Shown: one piece after another, positions 5,591 through 11,767 of the stretch
Numbering within the stretch: the first letter of the stretch is position 1
How the letters are laid out: each line of letters begins with the position of its first letter
Origin: DAOTVS01 sp034436375
GTDB taxonomy: Bacteria; Chloroflexota; Anaerolineae; SpSt-313
Reading direction: 5' to 3'
Assembly (NCBI GenBank): GCA_034436375.1
Contig: DAOTVS010000351.1
Span: 1-11,767, forward strand
DNA length: 11,767 nt
Position numbers and translations under genes: made by a program
The notes under the pieces: model-generated
Databases searched by the model: none
What the model was told of the DNA's origin: nothing
The model's input: the letters and a program-made list of their open reading frames with translations, nothing else

Positions 5591-6838
5591 TCACGAGCCT
5601 TGTTGCCATGCCTTGTCCAGCACCGCCACCGCCTGATCGTAGGTGCAAGCAATTGGGCTGAGCAGCAGCGCCTGCAGGGCTTTGGCCCGATCCCGCTCCA
5701 CAATAGCCTGCACGGCCGCCATCTCATAAGCGCAGTTGGCCTGCACCAGCGCTCGCACCGCAGCGGGCACCGGCCCTGTAGCCAGTGGCTGCACCCGTCC
5801 CCCATCCACCAGCACCGGCACCTCCACCACCGCATCGGCCGGGAGCCAGGGCACCGTCTGCCCGTTGGTCACATTCAAGATGTAGCGTGCCACACGGGCA
5901 CGGCCCGCGCGCCCCTCCGCCAGACTCACCAGCACGGGAGCGATGATGGCGCTGTACCAGCGCGCCCCACGCCGGGCCAGCGAGGCCGGCTTCTCGCGCC
6001 TCTGCAGGGCCTGCTCGAAATCGGCCAACATCTCGCCCTGCAGGTCCAGGAGCTCCTCTGCCCGCGTACGCTTGCCCCGGCTCTTGGCCAACATGCGGTC
6101 GGGATGGAACACGTACTCGAGATAGGAACTGGGGATAGCCCCCATCGCCTGGATGATAGCCGGCTCGATATCCTTGTGGATCTCGCCCGCCCGGGCCAGG
6201 GCCCGGGGCAAGAGGTCCACGCCGCGGCGCCAGGCGCCCGTCACCCAGCCAAAGTGGTGCATACCGGCATAGTCAATGCTGAGCTCCGCGGCAGGCACTT
6301 CCACGGCCCTGGCCACGGCCTCGCCCAAGGTCACCGGCGCATCGCACAGGCCAATCACCCGCACCTGCGTATAACGAGTGATGGCATACTGCACCAGGCT
6401 GGCTGGGTTAGCGAAGGTGAGGAGGAGCGCCTCCGGCGCAACACGCTCGATCAGGCAGGCATACTCCAGGGCCACTGGAATGGTGCGGCTGGCGTTAGCA
6501 AAACCGCCAGGGCCCACGGTCTCTTCGCCGGCCAGGCCAAGCTCCTGCGAAAAAGACTCATCAAAGGCCCGCGCCTTCATTCCTCCCACACGCACCTGAT
6601 TCAGAACGAAATCCGCCCCCTCCAGAGCTGCGGCCGCATCGGTGCTGTAGCCGACAGTGAGCAGCGGATCGTCCTCAGCCAAGAGCCGGGCCACCCCGGC
6701 CACACAGGCCAGCTTCTCCGCGTCGCGCCCCACCAGCACCACCTCGATAGGCACGCTACGCCCGCCGATCCCGCGGATCGCCGCCAGAAGCTCCGGCGTC
6801 GCGACCCCACTGCCTCCCAACACCACCAATCTGGTCAT
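5591..6838 (-). CDS. GH4 family NAD- and metal-dependent (phospho-)glycosidase
   Basis: The 415 residues form a family 4 glycoside hydrolase. These enzymes cleave glycosides by NAD-dependent oxidation at C3 and elimination, helped by a divalent metal held by a Cys and a His. Visible are the dinucleotide loop LGGSG (7-11), NQVRVGG (80-86), GEETVGPGGFANASRTIPV (104-122), FANPA (142-146), the metal Cys motif LCDAP (164-168), GMHHFGW (192-198) with the metal His probably H195, and PSSYLEY (236-242). The overall pattern is nearest to 6-phospho-beta-glucosidases, but those carry CN(I/V)P and GLNHLGW. CDxP is known from 6-phospho-alpha-glucosidases (CDMP), so anomer and phosphate preference cannot be called. 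The start at 6838 is set by GGGAG just upstream; a longer frame to 6892 has no family resemblance. No PTS or other sugar transporter is in the window. Confidence 0.88.
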   Translation of the reverse strand: MTRLVVLGGSGVATPELLAAIRGIGGRSVPIEVVLVGRDAEKLACVAGVARLLAEDDPLLTVGYSTDAAAALEGADFVLNQVRVGGMKARAFDESFSQELGLAGEETVGPGGFANASRTIPVALEYACLIERVAPEALLLTFANPASLVQYAITRYTQVRVIGLCDAPVTLGEAVARAVEVPAAELSIDYAGMHHFGWVTGAWRRGVDLLPRALARAGEIHKDIEPAIIQAMGAIPSSYLEYVFHPDRMLAKSRGKRTRAEELLDLQGEMLADFEQALQRREKPASLARRGARWYSAIIAPVLVSLAEGRAGRARVARYILNVTNGQTVPWLPADAVVEVPVLVDGGRVQPLATGPVPAAVRALVQANCAYEMAAVQAIVERDRAKALQALLLSPIACTYDQAVAVLDKAWQQGS

Positions 6839-6895
6839 CCCGCTCCCCCACAGGCAATATCCAGGACAGAGCTCACCCACGTCATGCAGCACGCA

Positions 6896-8005
6896 TTACG
6901 TAAAGAACTCTCGGATTGCTCCGGCCACCTGCCGCACCTCAGCCTCGGTCAGCTCAGGGTACATCGGCAAGCAGAGAATCTCCGCCACCTGCCCATCGGC
7001 CACTGGGAAATCACCCATCCGATGCCCCAAGTGTTGGTATGCCGGCTGGTAAGGCACCTCCAGGGGATACATCGGCCAGGCCCCGATGCCGCGGTTGGCC
7101 AGGTGGGCGATCAATTCCTCTCGCCTCGGCGTACGGATCGTATAGACATAGTACACATGCCGCAGATCAGGCCTCACCTTGGGCGTGATGATCGGCAGAC
7201 CTGCCAGCAACTGGTCGTAGAGAGCGGCCCAGTGCCGGCGCTCCTCAATCCACGCCTCGAGATGCCGCAGCTTGACCCTGAGCACCGCCGCCTGGATCTC
7301 GTCCAACCTCTGCTGGTAGCCCAGCACCTCATGCATGTACTTCTTGTGCTGGCCCATATAGCGCAGCACCTTGATCCGGTCATAGAGCCGATCATCGCTG
7401 GTCGTCACCGCTCCGCCATCGCCATAGCAGCCCATGACCTTACCGGGATAAAAGCTGAAGCAGCCGATATCCCCCAGGGACCCGGCGCGGCGCCCCTTGT
7501 ACAGGGCGCCGTGAGCGTGGGCCGCATCCTCCACCACCCATAACTTGTAGGCGCGGGCCAACTCGACCAGGGGGTCCATATCGACGACCTGCCCGTACAT
7601 GTGCACCGGCAAAATGGCCCGGGTCCGCGAGGTGATCTTGGCCTCGATCTGCCGCACGTCGATGTTGAAGGTATCGGGCTCGATGTCAACAAAGACTGGC
7701 TTGGCCCCACAGTAGGAGATGGCGAACACCGTGGCAATGTAGGTATTGGGTACTGTGATCACCTCATCGCCTGGCCCCACGCCGCACGCGAGGAGCGCGA
7801 GGTGCAGGGCTTCGGTGCCGCTCGATATCCCTACGGCATAGCGGGCCTGGCAATAGGCGGCAAACTCCTCCTCAAAGGCGCGCACGTTGGGGCCCAACAC
7901 GTACTTGCAGCTGGCCAACACTTCACTAACCGCCGCTCCGACCTCATCCTTGATGCGCTCGTACTGGCGCGTGATATCCTCGCCGGGGATCGTGATCGCA
8001 GCCAT
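6896..8005 (-). CDS. DegT/DnrJ/EryC1/StrS family PLP-dependent sugar aminotransferase
   Basis: The 369 residues match the DegT/DnrJ/EryC1/StrS aminotransferases, which exchange an amino group between glutamate (or glutamine) and a keto sugar using pyridoxal phosphate. Landmarks are SGTEALHLAL (62-71), the P-N-TYIAT segment (86-92), VFVDIEPDTFNID (104-116), VVEDAAHAHGA (157-167) with D160 contacting the PLP nitrogen, and FSFYPGKVMGCYGDGG (183-198) with K189 as the Schiff-base lysine. EDAAHAHGA has His where many relatives have Gln. All catalytic residues are present. The start at 8005 follows AAGGAG by seven bases. It is the second gene of the operon, 28 bases after the regulator. Most members work in antibiotic, lipopolysaccharide or nucleotide-sugar synthesis, but no nucleotidyl-, dehydratase or glycosyltransferase genes are here, so a role in amino-sugar catabolism is possible. 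Confidence 0.9.
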   Translation of the reverse strand: MAAITIPGEDITRQYERIKDEVGAAVSEVLASCKYVLGPNVRAFEEEFAAYCQARYAVGISSGTEALHLALLACGVGPGDEVITVPNTYIATVFAISYCGAKPVFVDIEPDTFNIDVRQIEAKITSRTRAILPVHMYGQVVDMDPLVELARAYKLWVVEDAAHAHGALYKGRRAGSLGDIGCFSFYPGKVMGCYGDGGAVTTSDDRLYDRIKVLRYMGQHKKYMHEVLGYQQRLDEIQAAVLRVKLRHLEAWIEERRHWAALYDQLLAGLPIITPKVRPDLRHVYYVYTIRTPRREELIAHLANRGIGAWPMYPLEVPYQPAYQHLGHRMGDFPVADGQVAEILCLPMYPELTEAEVRQVAGAIREFFT

Positions 8006-8033
8006 GGGAGTTCTCCTTCATTGAGCGTGGAGC

Positions 8034-8774
8034 TCAACGGCGGTGGCGCAAGACACGGAACTGCATCTTATCGCCGCGATGATAGTCGTTGGAGTACAAC
8101 TGGGGCCGGTCCTGGGCGTCAAAGACGATCTCCTCCATCATCAGCCAGGGAATGCCCTCCGGCACACCTATGCGCTGACATGTCTCGCTATCCAGCAGAA
8201 TGGCGCTGATGACCGTCTTGGCGTACACCAATTGCAGCCCCCACTTTTCCTCCATCTGGGCGAACAGGGAGCCTTCGAATTCCTCAGCCCGCAGCGGCCC
8301 AGGCACCACGTGCCGCGCAAAGTAATCAACGGTGTAGATGACCGGCTCGCCCTTCGCCTGGCGCACCCGCTCAACCACGACCACGGGACTGCTGGGCTCC
8401 AGATCCAGGCGGCTGCTGACCAAATCGTCGGCCGGCTCCTCGCGCAACGATATCACCTTCGTGGTCGGCGAGATACCCAAGCCGCGCGTCAACTCGGTGA
8501 CACTCTTGAGGCGGGTCATCTCGTCGGTGAGGACGCTGGCAGGATCAGGGGCCAGGAACCGGCCCACACCGTGCCGGCAGAGGACCACACGCTCCTCCTC
8601 CATGATCTTAAGCGCCTCGCGTACGGTGGCCCGGCTTACGCCAAAACGGGCAGCCAGGTCTTGTTCAGAGGGGAGTTTCTCTCCAGCGTGCAAGACCCCA
8701 GCTTCGACCTCATGCCAAATGCGATCTCGCACCTGCACAGCTAGAGAGCGCCGATCTTCGCGCAGTGCCTTCAT
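8034..8774 (-). CDS. GntR-family regulator, HutC/UTRA subfamily
   Basis: This 246-residue transcription factor has an N-terminal winged helix (about 11-75) with the GntR hallmark LPSEQDLAARFGVSRATVREAL (34-55). A UTRA ligand-binding domain (about 90-240) follows, including VVVVERVRQAKGEPVIYTVDYF and the MMEEIVFDAQDRP segment. UTRA proteins typically sense a phosphorylated sugar, amino sugar or small catabolite and release DNA when it binds. The start at 8774 has AGGAG five bases upstream. As first gene of the minus-strand operon, behind a consensus promoter with GTCTG/CAGAC palindromes, it most likely represses itself and the catabolic genes. The inducer is probably the substrate or an intermediate of the GH4, isomerase and aminotransferase steps (inference). 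Confidence 0.93.
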   Translation of the reverse strand: MKALREDRRSLAVQVRDRIWHEVEAGVLHAGEKLPSEQDLAARFGVSRATVREALKIMEEERVVLCRHGVGRFLAPDPASVLTDEMTRLKSVTELTRGLGISPTTKVISLREEPADDLVSSRLDLEPSSPVVVVERVRQAKGEPVIYTVDYFARHVVPGPLRAEEFEGSLFAQMEEKWGLQLVYAKTVISAILLDSETCQRIGVPEGIPWLMMEEIVFDAQDRPQLYSNDYHRGDKMQFRVLRHRR

Positions 8775-8784
8775 CCAAACTCCT

Positions 8785-8820
8785 GTCTGACATCAGTCTG
8801 CAGACGTCTGACGTCTGTCA
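8785..8820. promoter_or_regulatory. Probable GntR operator cluster
   Basis: GTCTG occurs at 8785, 8796, 8806 and 8813 on the plus strand, with its inverse CAGAC at 8801. Two overlapping perfect 10-base palindromes result: GTCTGCAGAC (8796-8805) and CAGACGTCTG (8801-8810). The first fits the GT-N6-AC shape of HutC-subfamily operators. The cluster lies at about +3 to +38 relative to the predicted leftward start point (near 8823), so a bound repressor would block promoter clearance. Auto-repression is inferred. Confidence 0.65.
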
Positions 8821-8829
8821 TCTTACAAT

Positions 8830-8858
8830 ATCTTAGCACAGAGCACAGCATTTGTCAA
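8830..8858 (-). promoter_or_regulatory. Sigma-70 promoter for the regulator and catabolic operon
   Basis: On the minus strand TTGACA (8853-8858) and TAAGAT (8830-8835) are separated by 17 bases. A second TAAGAT lies ten bases downstream (8820-8825), which could give an alternative start. The predicted start point is near 8823, leaving a leader of about 49 bases before the GntR gene. Confidence 0.75.
8835..8848. repeat. Tandem 7-base direct repeat in the promoter spacer
   Basis: AGCACAG occurs twice in direct tandem (8835-8841 and 8842-8848) between the -35 and -10 of the leftward promoter. It may be a regulator site or a length-variable spacer element; two copies could also be chance. Confidence 0.35.
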
Positions 8859-8905
8859 GGGTGTTTCTTGCGAGCTTGCATCTAGAGTTTGGGCGGGCGG
8901 AATTC

Positions 8906-8933
8906 TTGACAAATACTGATCTACCGTTATAAT
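8906..8933 (+). promoter_or_regulatory. Sigma-70 promoter for the MarR/ABC exporter operon
   Basis: Perfect TTGACA (8906-8911) and perfect TATAAT (8928-8933) are separated by 16 bases. The predicted start point is near 8940. It diverges from the leftward promoter, with 47 bases between the two -35 boxes. Confidence 0.82.
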
Positions 8934-8934
8934 G

Positions 8935-8956
8935 CTTAACAAGCTTAACTATTAAG
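8935..8956. promoter_or_regulatory. Probable MarR operator
   Basis: CTTAAC is repeated at 8935-8940 and 8944-8949, and CTTAA (8944-8948) forms a perfect dyad with TTAAG (8952-8956) across three bases. This AT-rich dyad covers the predicted transcription start, which is where MarR proteins usually bind to repress their own operon. Confidence 0.6.
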
Positions 8957-8980
8957 AGACTGAAGCAAAGTGAGGCAGCC

Positions 8981-9439
8981 ATGGTCACCTCAGTTTCACC
9001 CCCCGAAGAAGCCCTGCCGCAGACGATTGACCGCCTCTGGGAGACCATCCCCCTGGTGTGGGGCCAAATGCGCGGCAACGTCCGGGCAATCGCCAGCGAG
9101 AGGTTCGACATCAGCGTGCAGCAGTTCCGCGTCCTCCGCCACATACGGCGGGGCACACGGTCGACGAGCGAGTTGGCCGCCACCATCCAGACAAGCCCAC
9201 CTGCCATCAGCCAATGCGTCGATGCGCTGGTTGAGAAGGGGCTGGTCACCCGCCGCCAGAGCGTCCAGGACCGGCGCTGCGTCGAATTGGAGCTGACCCA
9301 TGCCGGCGCCGATGTGCTCAATGCCATTTTCGAGGAGAACCGTCGTTGGCTGGCGCAGAAACTGGCCTCTCTGAGCCCCGGAGAGATGAGCAGCATCCTC
9401 CAGGGCCTGAGCGTGCTCAAGAGCGCGTTTTTCGAGTAG
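8981..9439 (+). CDS. MarR-family transcriptional regulator
   Basis: The 152 residues form a typical MarR protein: an N-terminal dimerisation helix (about 12-40), a winged helix (about 46-110) with the recognition-helix region TSPPAISQCVDALVEKGLV (71-89), the wing tip QDRRCVELELT (96-106) with the conserved Asp-Arg, and a C-terminal helix pair. Such regulators release DNA on binding phenolic or amphipathic toxins, or on oxidation. The start at 8981 follows GTGAGG by five bases. The gene lies directly behind a consensus promoter with a CTTAA/TTAAG dyad and 33 bases ahead of an ABC exporter pair. The likely job is repression of the exporter and of itself. The ligand is unknown. Confidence 0.93.
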   Translation: MVTSVSPPEEALPQTIDRLWETIPLVWGQMRGNVRAIASERFDISVQQFRVLRHIRRGTRSTSELAATIQTSPPAISQCVDALVEKGLVTRRQSVQDRRCVELELTHAGADVLNAIFEENRRWLAQKLASLSPGEMSSILQGLSVLKSAFFE

Positions 9440-9472
9440 ATCCCTTCATCAAAGGTAGACAGGCTTGGCTCT

Positions 9473-11254
9473 ATGAAACATCTCGGTAAGCTCTTTCACT
9501 TTGTCATGCCCTATTGGAAGCTCGCAGTGCTGGCTCTGACTCTATTGACCTCACTGGTGTTCATGGACCTGTCCATCCCACGGCTGATCGAGCGCATCAT
9601 TGACCAGGGGATCAAGCAGCACAGCATGAGCGTTGTCCTGCAAACATCCGCCATCATGCTCAGCATTTCGGCGCTGAGCACTCTGGTGGCGATTGGCAAC
9701 AACATCTTTTCCATTCGTGTGGGAGAGGGCGTGGCCCGCGACCTGCGCGAGGCGATCTTTGTCAAGATTCAGTCCTTCTCCTACGGCAATATGGATGAGT
9801 TCACCACAGGGCGACTCATGGTGCGTCTCTCCAGCGATGCCGCTGCAGTGCAGCGCGTGTTTCAGGTTTCCCTGCGCGTCGGAACGCGCTCTCCGCTCCT
9901 GATGATCGGCAGCCTGATCCTCATGTTCAGCACCAGCCGAGAGCTGGCGCTAACGATGGTGCCCCTGCTGCTGATCACCTCAGCCATCATCGTTGTCTTT
10001 AGCGTCAAGATGGAGCCCCTGTTCCGCAGCATGCAGGTCAAGCTGGACCGGCTCAATACGGTCTTGCAGGAGAACATCGCCGGGGCGCGCCTGGTCAAAG
10101 CCTTTGTCCGCGCCGATCATGAGAGCGCTCGCTTTGCGGTCGCCAACAAGGATTTCACTGAGCGAAGCATTGACGTGATGCAGTTTATGTCGATCATGTC
10201 GCCGGCGCTGACCATTTTCATCAACATCGGCATGGTCGTCGTCATCTACACCGGCGGCCTGAAGGCCATCCAGGGTCATATGTCGGTCGGGCAGATTGTG
10301 GCCTTTACCAACTATTTGCTTACCACCATGTCTCCGCTCATCATGATGACCATGCTCTCCAATACCTGGGCCAATGGCATGGCGTCAGCCCGGCGTATCA
10401 ACGAGGTGCTGGACACCGAGCCCGATGTCTGCGATGAATCGCATGCCCTTCCCCTGCCCCAGGCTGCGGCGCCGAGGGTCGTCTTTAGGGATGTCAGCTT
10501 TCGGTACAATAGCGACAGCGACCATCTCGTCCTCGAGGGTATCAACCTGGTCGCAGAGCCCGGTGAGACGGTCGCCATCCTGGGGGCTACCGGCGCCGGC
10601 AAGACCTCGCTGATCAACCTGATCCCCCGCTTCTATGACCCCTGCGCCGGCCAGGTCCTGATTGACGGCATTGATATCCGCGGCGTCCAGCAGGATTCGC
10701 TACTCGCCCACATCGGCATCGTGCCCCAGGAGACGATCCTATTCTCCGGCACGGTGCGCGACAATATCCGCTATGGCCGCCCAGAGGCGACGGACGATGA
10801 GGTCATCGCAGCCGCTCGGGCAGCACAGGCCCATGATTTCATCCTGCAGCTTCCCCAGGGCTATGATACGCATATCGAAGAGCGCGGCACCAACCTTTCG
10901 GGAGGCCAGAAGCAGCGCATCGCGATTGCCCGCGCCCTGGTCACGCAACCCAAGATCCTGATTTTCGATGACAGCACCAGTTCTGTCGATGTGGAGACAG
11001 AGACCAAAATCCAGGATGCCCTGCGCGATATCATGCACAACCGCACCAGCTTTGTCGTCGCCCAGCGCATCAGCACCGTCCTGAAAGCCGACAAGATCAT
11101 CGTTATCGACAAGGGCCGCATCGTAGCCCAGGGCACGCACGCCGAGCTCATGCAGACCAGCCCCATCTACCAGGAGATTTATGACTCGCAGTTGGGGAAT
11201 GGGTTCCACGTGGAAGAGGCCAGGCAGGCCCTGGATGGAGTCGAACATGCGTGA
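9473..11254 (+). CDS. ABC exporter half-transporter with degenerate ATP site (heterodimer subunit A)
   Basis: The 593 residues combine a six-helix exporter membrane domain (helices about 16-34, 57-76, 136-176 as a pair, 240-296 as a pair) with a nucleotide-binding domain. The latter shows Walker A GATGAGKT (371-378), Q-loop Gln 419, signature LSGGQ (475-479), Walker B ILIFD (495-499) and a D-loop SSVD (503-506). The catalytic Glu after Walker B is Asp (D500), and the switch His is Gln (VAQRIST, Q531). This is the pattern of the non-catalytic subunit of heterodimeric exporters such as TM287/288 or BmrC/BmrD. It would pump drugs, lipids or peptides outward across the plasma membrane. The Shine-Dalgarno before 9473 is weak, but the start MKHLGKLFHFVMPYWK is typical of the family. 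The gene is probably co-transcribed with the MarR gene and is coupled to the next gene. Confidence 0.95.
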   Translation: MKHLGKLFHFVMPYWKLAVLALTLLTSLVFMDLSIPRLIERIIDQGIKQHSMSVVLQTSAIMLSISALSTLVAIGNNIFSIRVGEGVARDLREAIFVKIQSFSYGNMDEFTTGRLMVRLSSDAAAVQRVFQVSLRVGTRSPLLMIGSLILMFSTSRELALTMVPLLLITSAIIVVFSVKMEPLFRSMQVKLDRLNTVLQENIAGARLVKAFVRADHESARFAVANKDFTERSIDVMQFMSIMSPALTIFINIGMVVVIYTGGLKAIQGHMSVGQIVAFTNYLLTTMSPLIMMTMLSNTWANGMASARRINEVLDTEPDVCDESHALPLPQAAAPRVVFRDVSFRYNSDSDHLVLEGINLVAEPGETVAILGATGAGKTSLINLIPRFYDPCAGQVLIDGIDIRGVQQDSLLAHIGIVPQETILFSGTVRDNIRYGRPEATDDEVIAAARAAQAHDFILQLPQGYDTHIEERGTNLSGGQKQRIAIARALVTQPKILIFDDSTSSVDVETETKIQDALRDIMHNRTSFVVAQRISTVLKADKIIVIDKGRIVAQGTHAELMQTSPIYQEIYDSQLGNGFHVEEARQALDGVEHA

Positions 11255-11767
11255 TCAATCTTCCAGCCAGAGTGCAGGGGCCAGCGATCTCCGCACCAGA
11301 ATGACAGCCCGCGGTGGCGCCGCGGCGCGCTTCTCTCGGATAGAAAAAGCTCGCGACCCGCGCCAGGCCCTGACCCGCCTCTTGCCCTATCTCAAGCCGT
11401 TCCAGCTGGCTCTCGCTATGGTGCTGGCCTCCGTGATCATCTACACGCTCCTGGGGCTTCTCGGGCCCTATTTGATGGGTCAGGCCATCGACAGGTTCAT
11501 CGGCGGCAAAGATCCGGCCGGGTTGGCGCGCATCGCGGTGTACATGTTGGTGGTCTATCTGCTCAACAACCTGTTCACAGCGGCTGCCAACTGGGTCATG
11601 GCGCGAGTCTCACAGCAGGCCCTCCAGAACCTCCGCCGCGACCTCTTCGAGCACCTGCAGGCGCTCTCCATCGGCTTTTTCGACACCCACCCTGCCGGTG
11701 AGCTGATGAGCCGCCTGACTAACGATATCGACGCCATCAACCAGGCGGTCTCGCAGAACGTGACTTC
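11247..11767 (+). CDS. ABC exporter half-transporter, partner subunit, 3' end outside window
   Basis: The open frame starts at the ATG at 11247, eight bases before the end of the previous gene, with GGAG six bases upstream, and runs to the window edge (173 codons). After a basic, probably flexible N-terminal tail of about 37 residues comes the exporter membrane domain: LTRLLPYLKPFQLALAMVLA and a first hydrophobic helix, LLGPYLMGQAIDRF, a second helix with VYMLVVYLLNNLF, then QNLRRDLFEHLQALSIGFFD and PAGELMSRLTNDID. The latter two are the usual elbow and intracellular loop. The ATPase domain is not visible. By analogy with other heterodimeric exporters it should carry the intact catalytic Glu and His. 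The overlap predicts coupled synthesis with the first subunit. Confidence 0.92.
   Translation, partial: MRDQSSSQSAGASDLRTRMTARGGAAARFSRIEKARDPRQALTRLLPYLKPFQLALAMVLASVIIYTLLGLLGPYLMGQAIDRFIGGKDPAGLARIAVYMLVVYLLNNLFTAAANWVMARVSQQALQNLRRDLFEHLQALSIGFFDTHPAGELMSRLTNDIDAINQAVSQNVT

Noticed and set aside
5600..7543. A 647-codon open frame on the plus strand
   Set aside because: It lies antisense to the GH4 and DegT genes, is rich in His, Arg, Gln and Pro, has no family pattern, and arises from the codon bias of the real minus-strand genes.
8785..8820. Start of a CRISPR or other repeat array
   Set aside because: The repeated unit is only five bases with irregular 7-11 base spacing and palindromic arrangement, as in operator clusters.

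Overview
This is an 11.8 kb stretch of a GC-rich bacterial chromosome (roughly 60% G+C by eye), densely coded with short gaps and several start/stop overlaps. No rRNA, tRNA, insertion sequence, phage gene or CRISPR array is visible. The mix of a stand-alone UroD-superfamily protein, an archaeal-type (cupin) phosphoglucose isomerase, ceramidase-like proteins without signal peptides, a GH4 enzyme and a HutC-type GntR regulator would fit a Chloroflexota (Anaerolineae-like) bacterium. That is an impression from gene content; no marker gene in the window fixes the taxonomy.

Left part (1-8774, all minus strand): a nine-gene cluster read right to left from a strong promoter at 8830-8858. In order of transcription it holds a GntR/UTRA regulator, a DegT/DnrJ/EryC1/StrS aminotransferase, a GH4 NAD-dependent glycosidase, a cupin-type glucose-6-phosphate isomerase, then a 358-base non-coding gap with three good dyads. 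After the gap come a protein of two tandem domains resembling the Anabaena sensory rhodopsin transducer (ASRT), a protein resembling the C-terminal domain of pyruvate kinase without the barrel, a UroD-superfamily protein, and two adjacent neutral-ceramidase-like hydrolases, the last running off the left edge. Spacings within the two sub-blocks range from a 4-base overlap to 57 bases, so each probably forms an operon. The content suggests uptake-independent, intracellular breakdown or remodelling of a sugar derivative (glycoside, phospho-sugar or amino sugar) that is sensed by the UTRA domain and possibly by the ASRT-like protein. The substrate cannot be read from the sequence.

Middle (8775-8980): a compact divergent control region. 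It has two sigma-70-type promoters with perfect TTGACA -35 boxes pointing away from each other, a cluster of GTCTG/CAGAC palindromes just downstream of the leftward start point, and a CTTAA-N3-TTAAG dyad just downstream of the rightward one. Each regulator probably represses its own operon.

Right part (8981-11767, plus strand): a MarR-family regulator followed by two ABC exporter half-transporters. The first has a degenerate catalytic site (Asp for the Walker B Glu, Gln for the switch His). The second overlaps it by 8 bases and is cut by the window end. This is the layout of a MarR-controlled heterodimeric multidrug-type exporter.

The most unusual points are the tandem ASRT-like protein in a sugar operon without any rhodopsin gene in view, the ceramidase-like paralogue with an altered metal motif, the GH4/DegT pairing with non-standard GH4 motifs, and the structured gap at 4400-4757.
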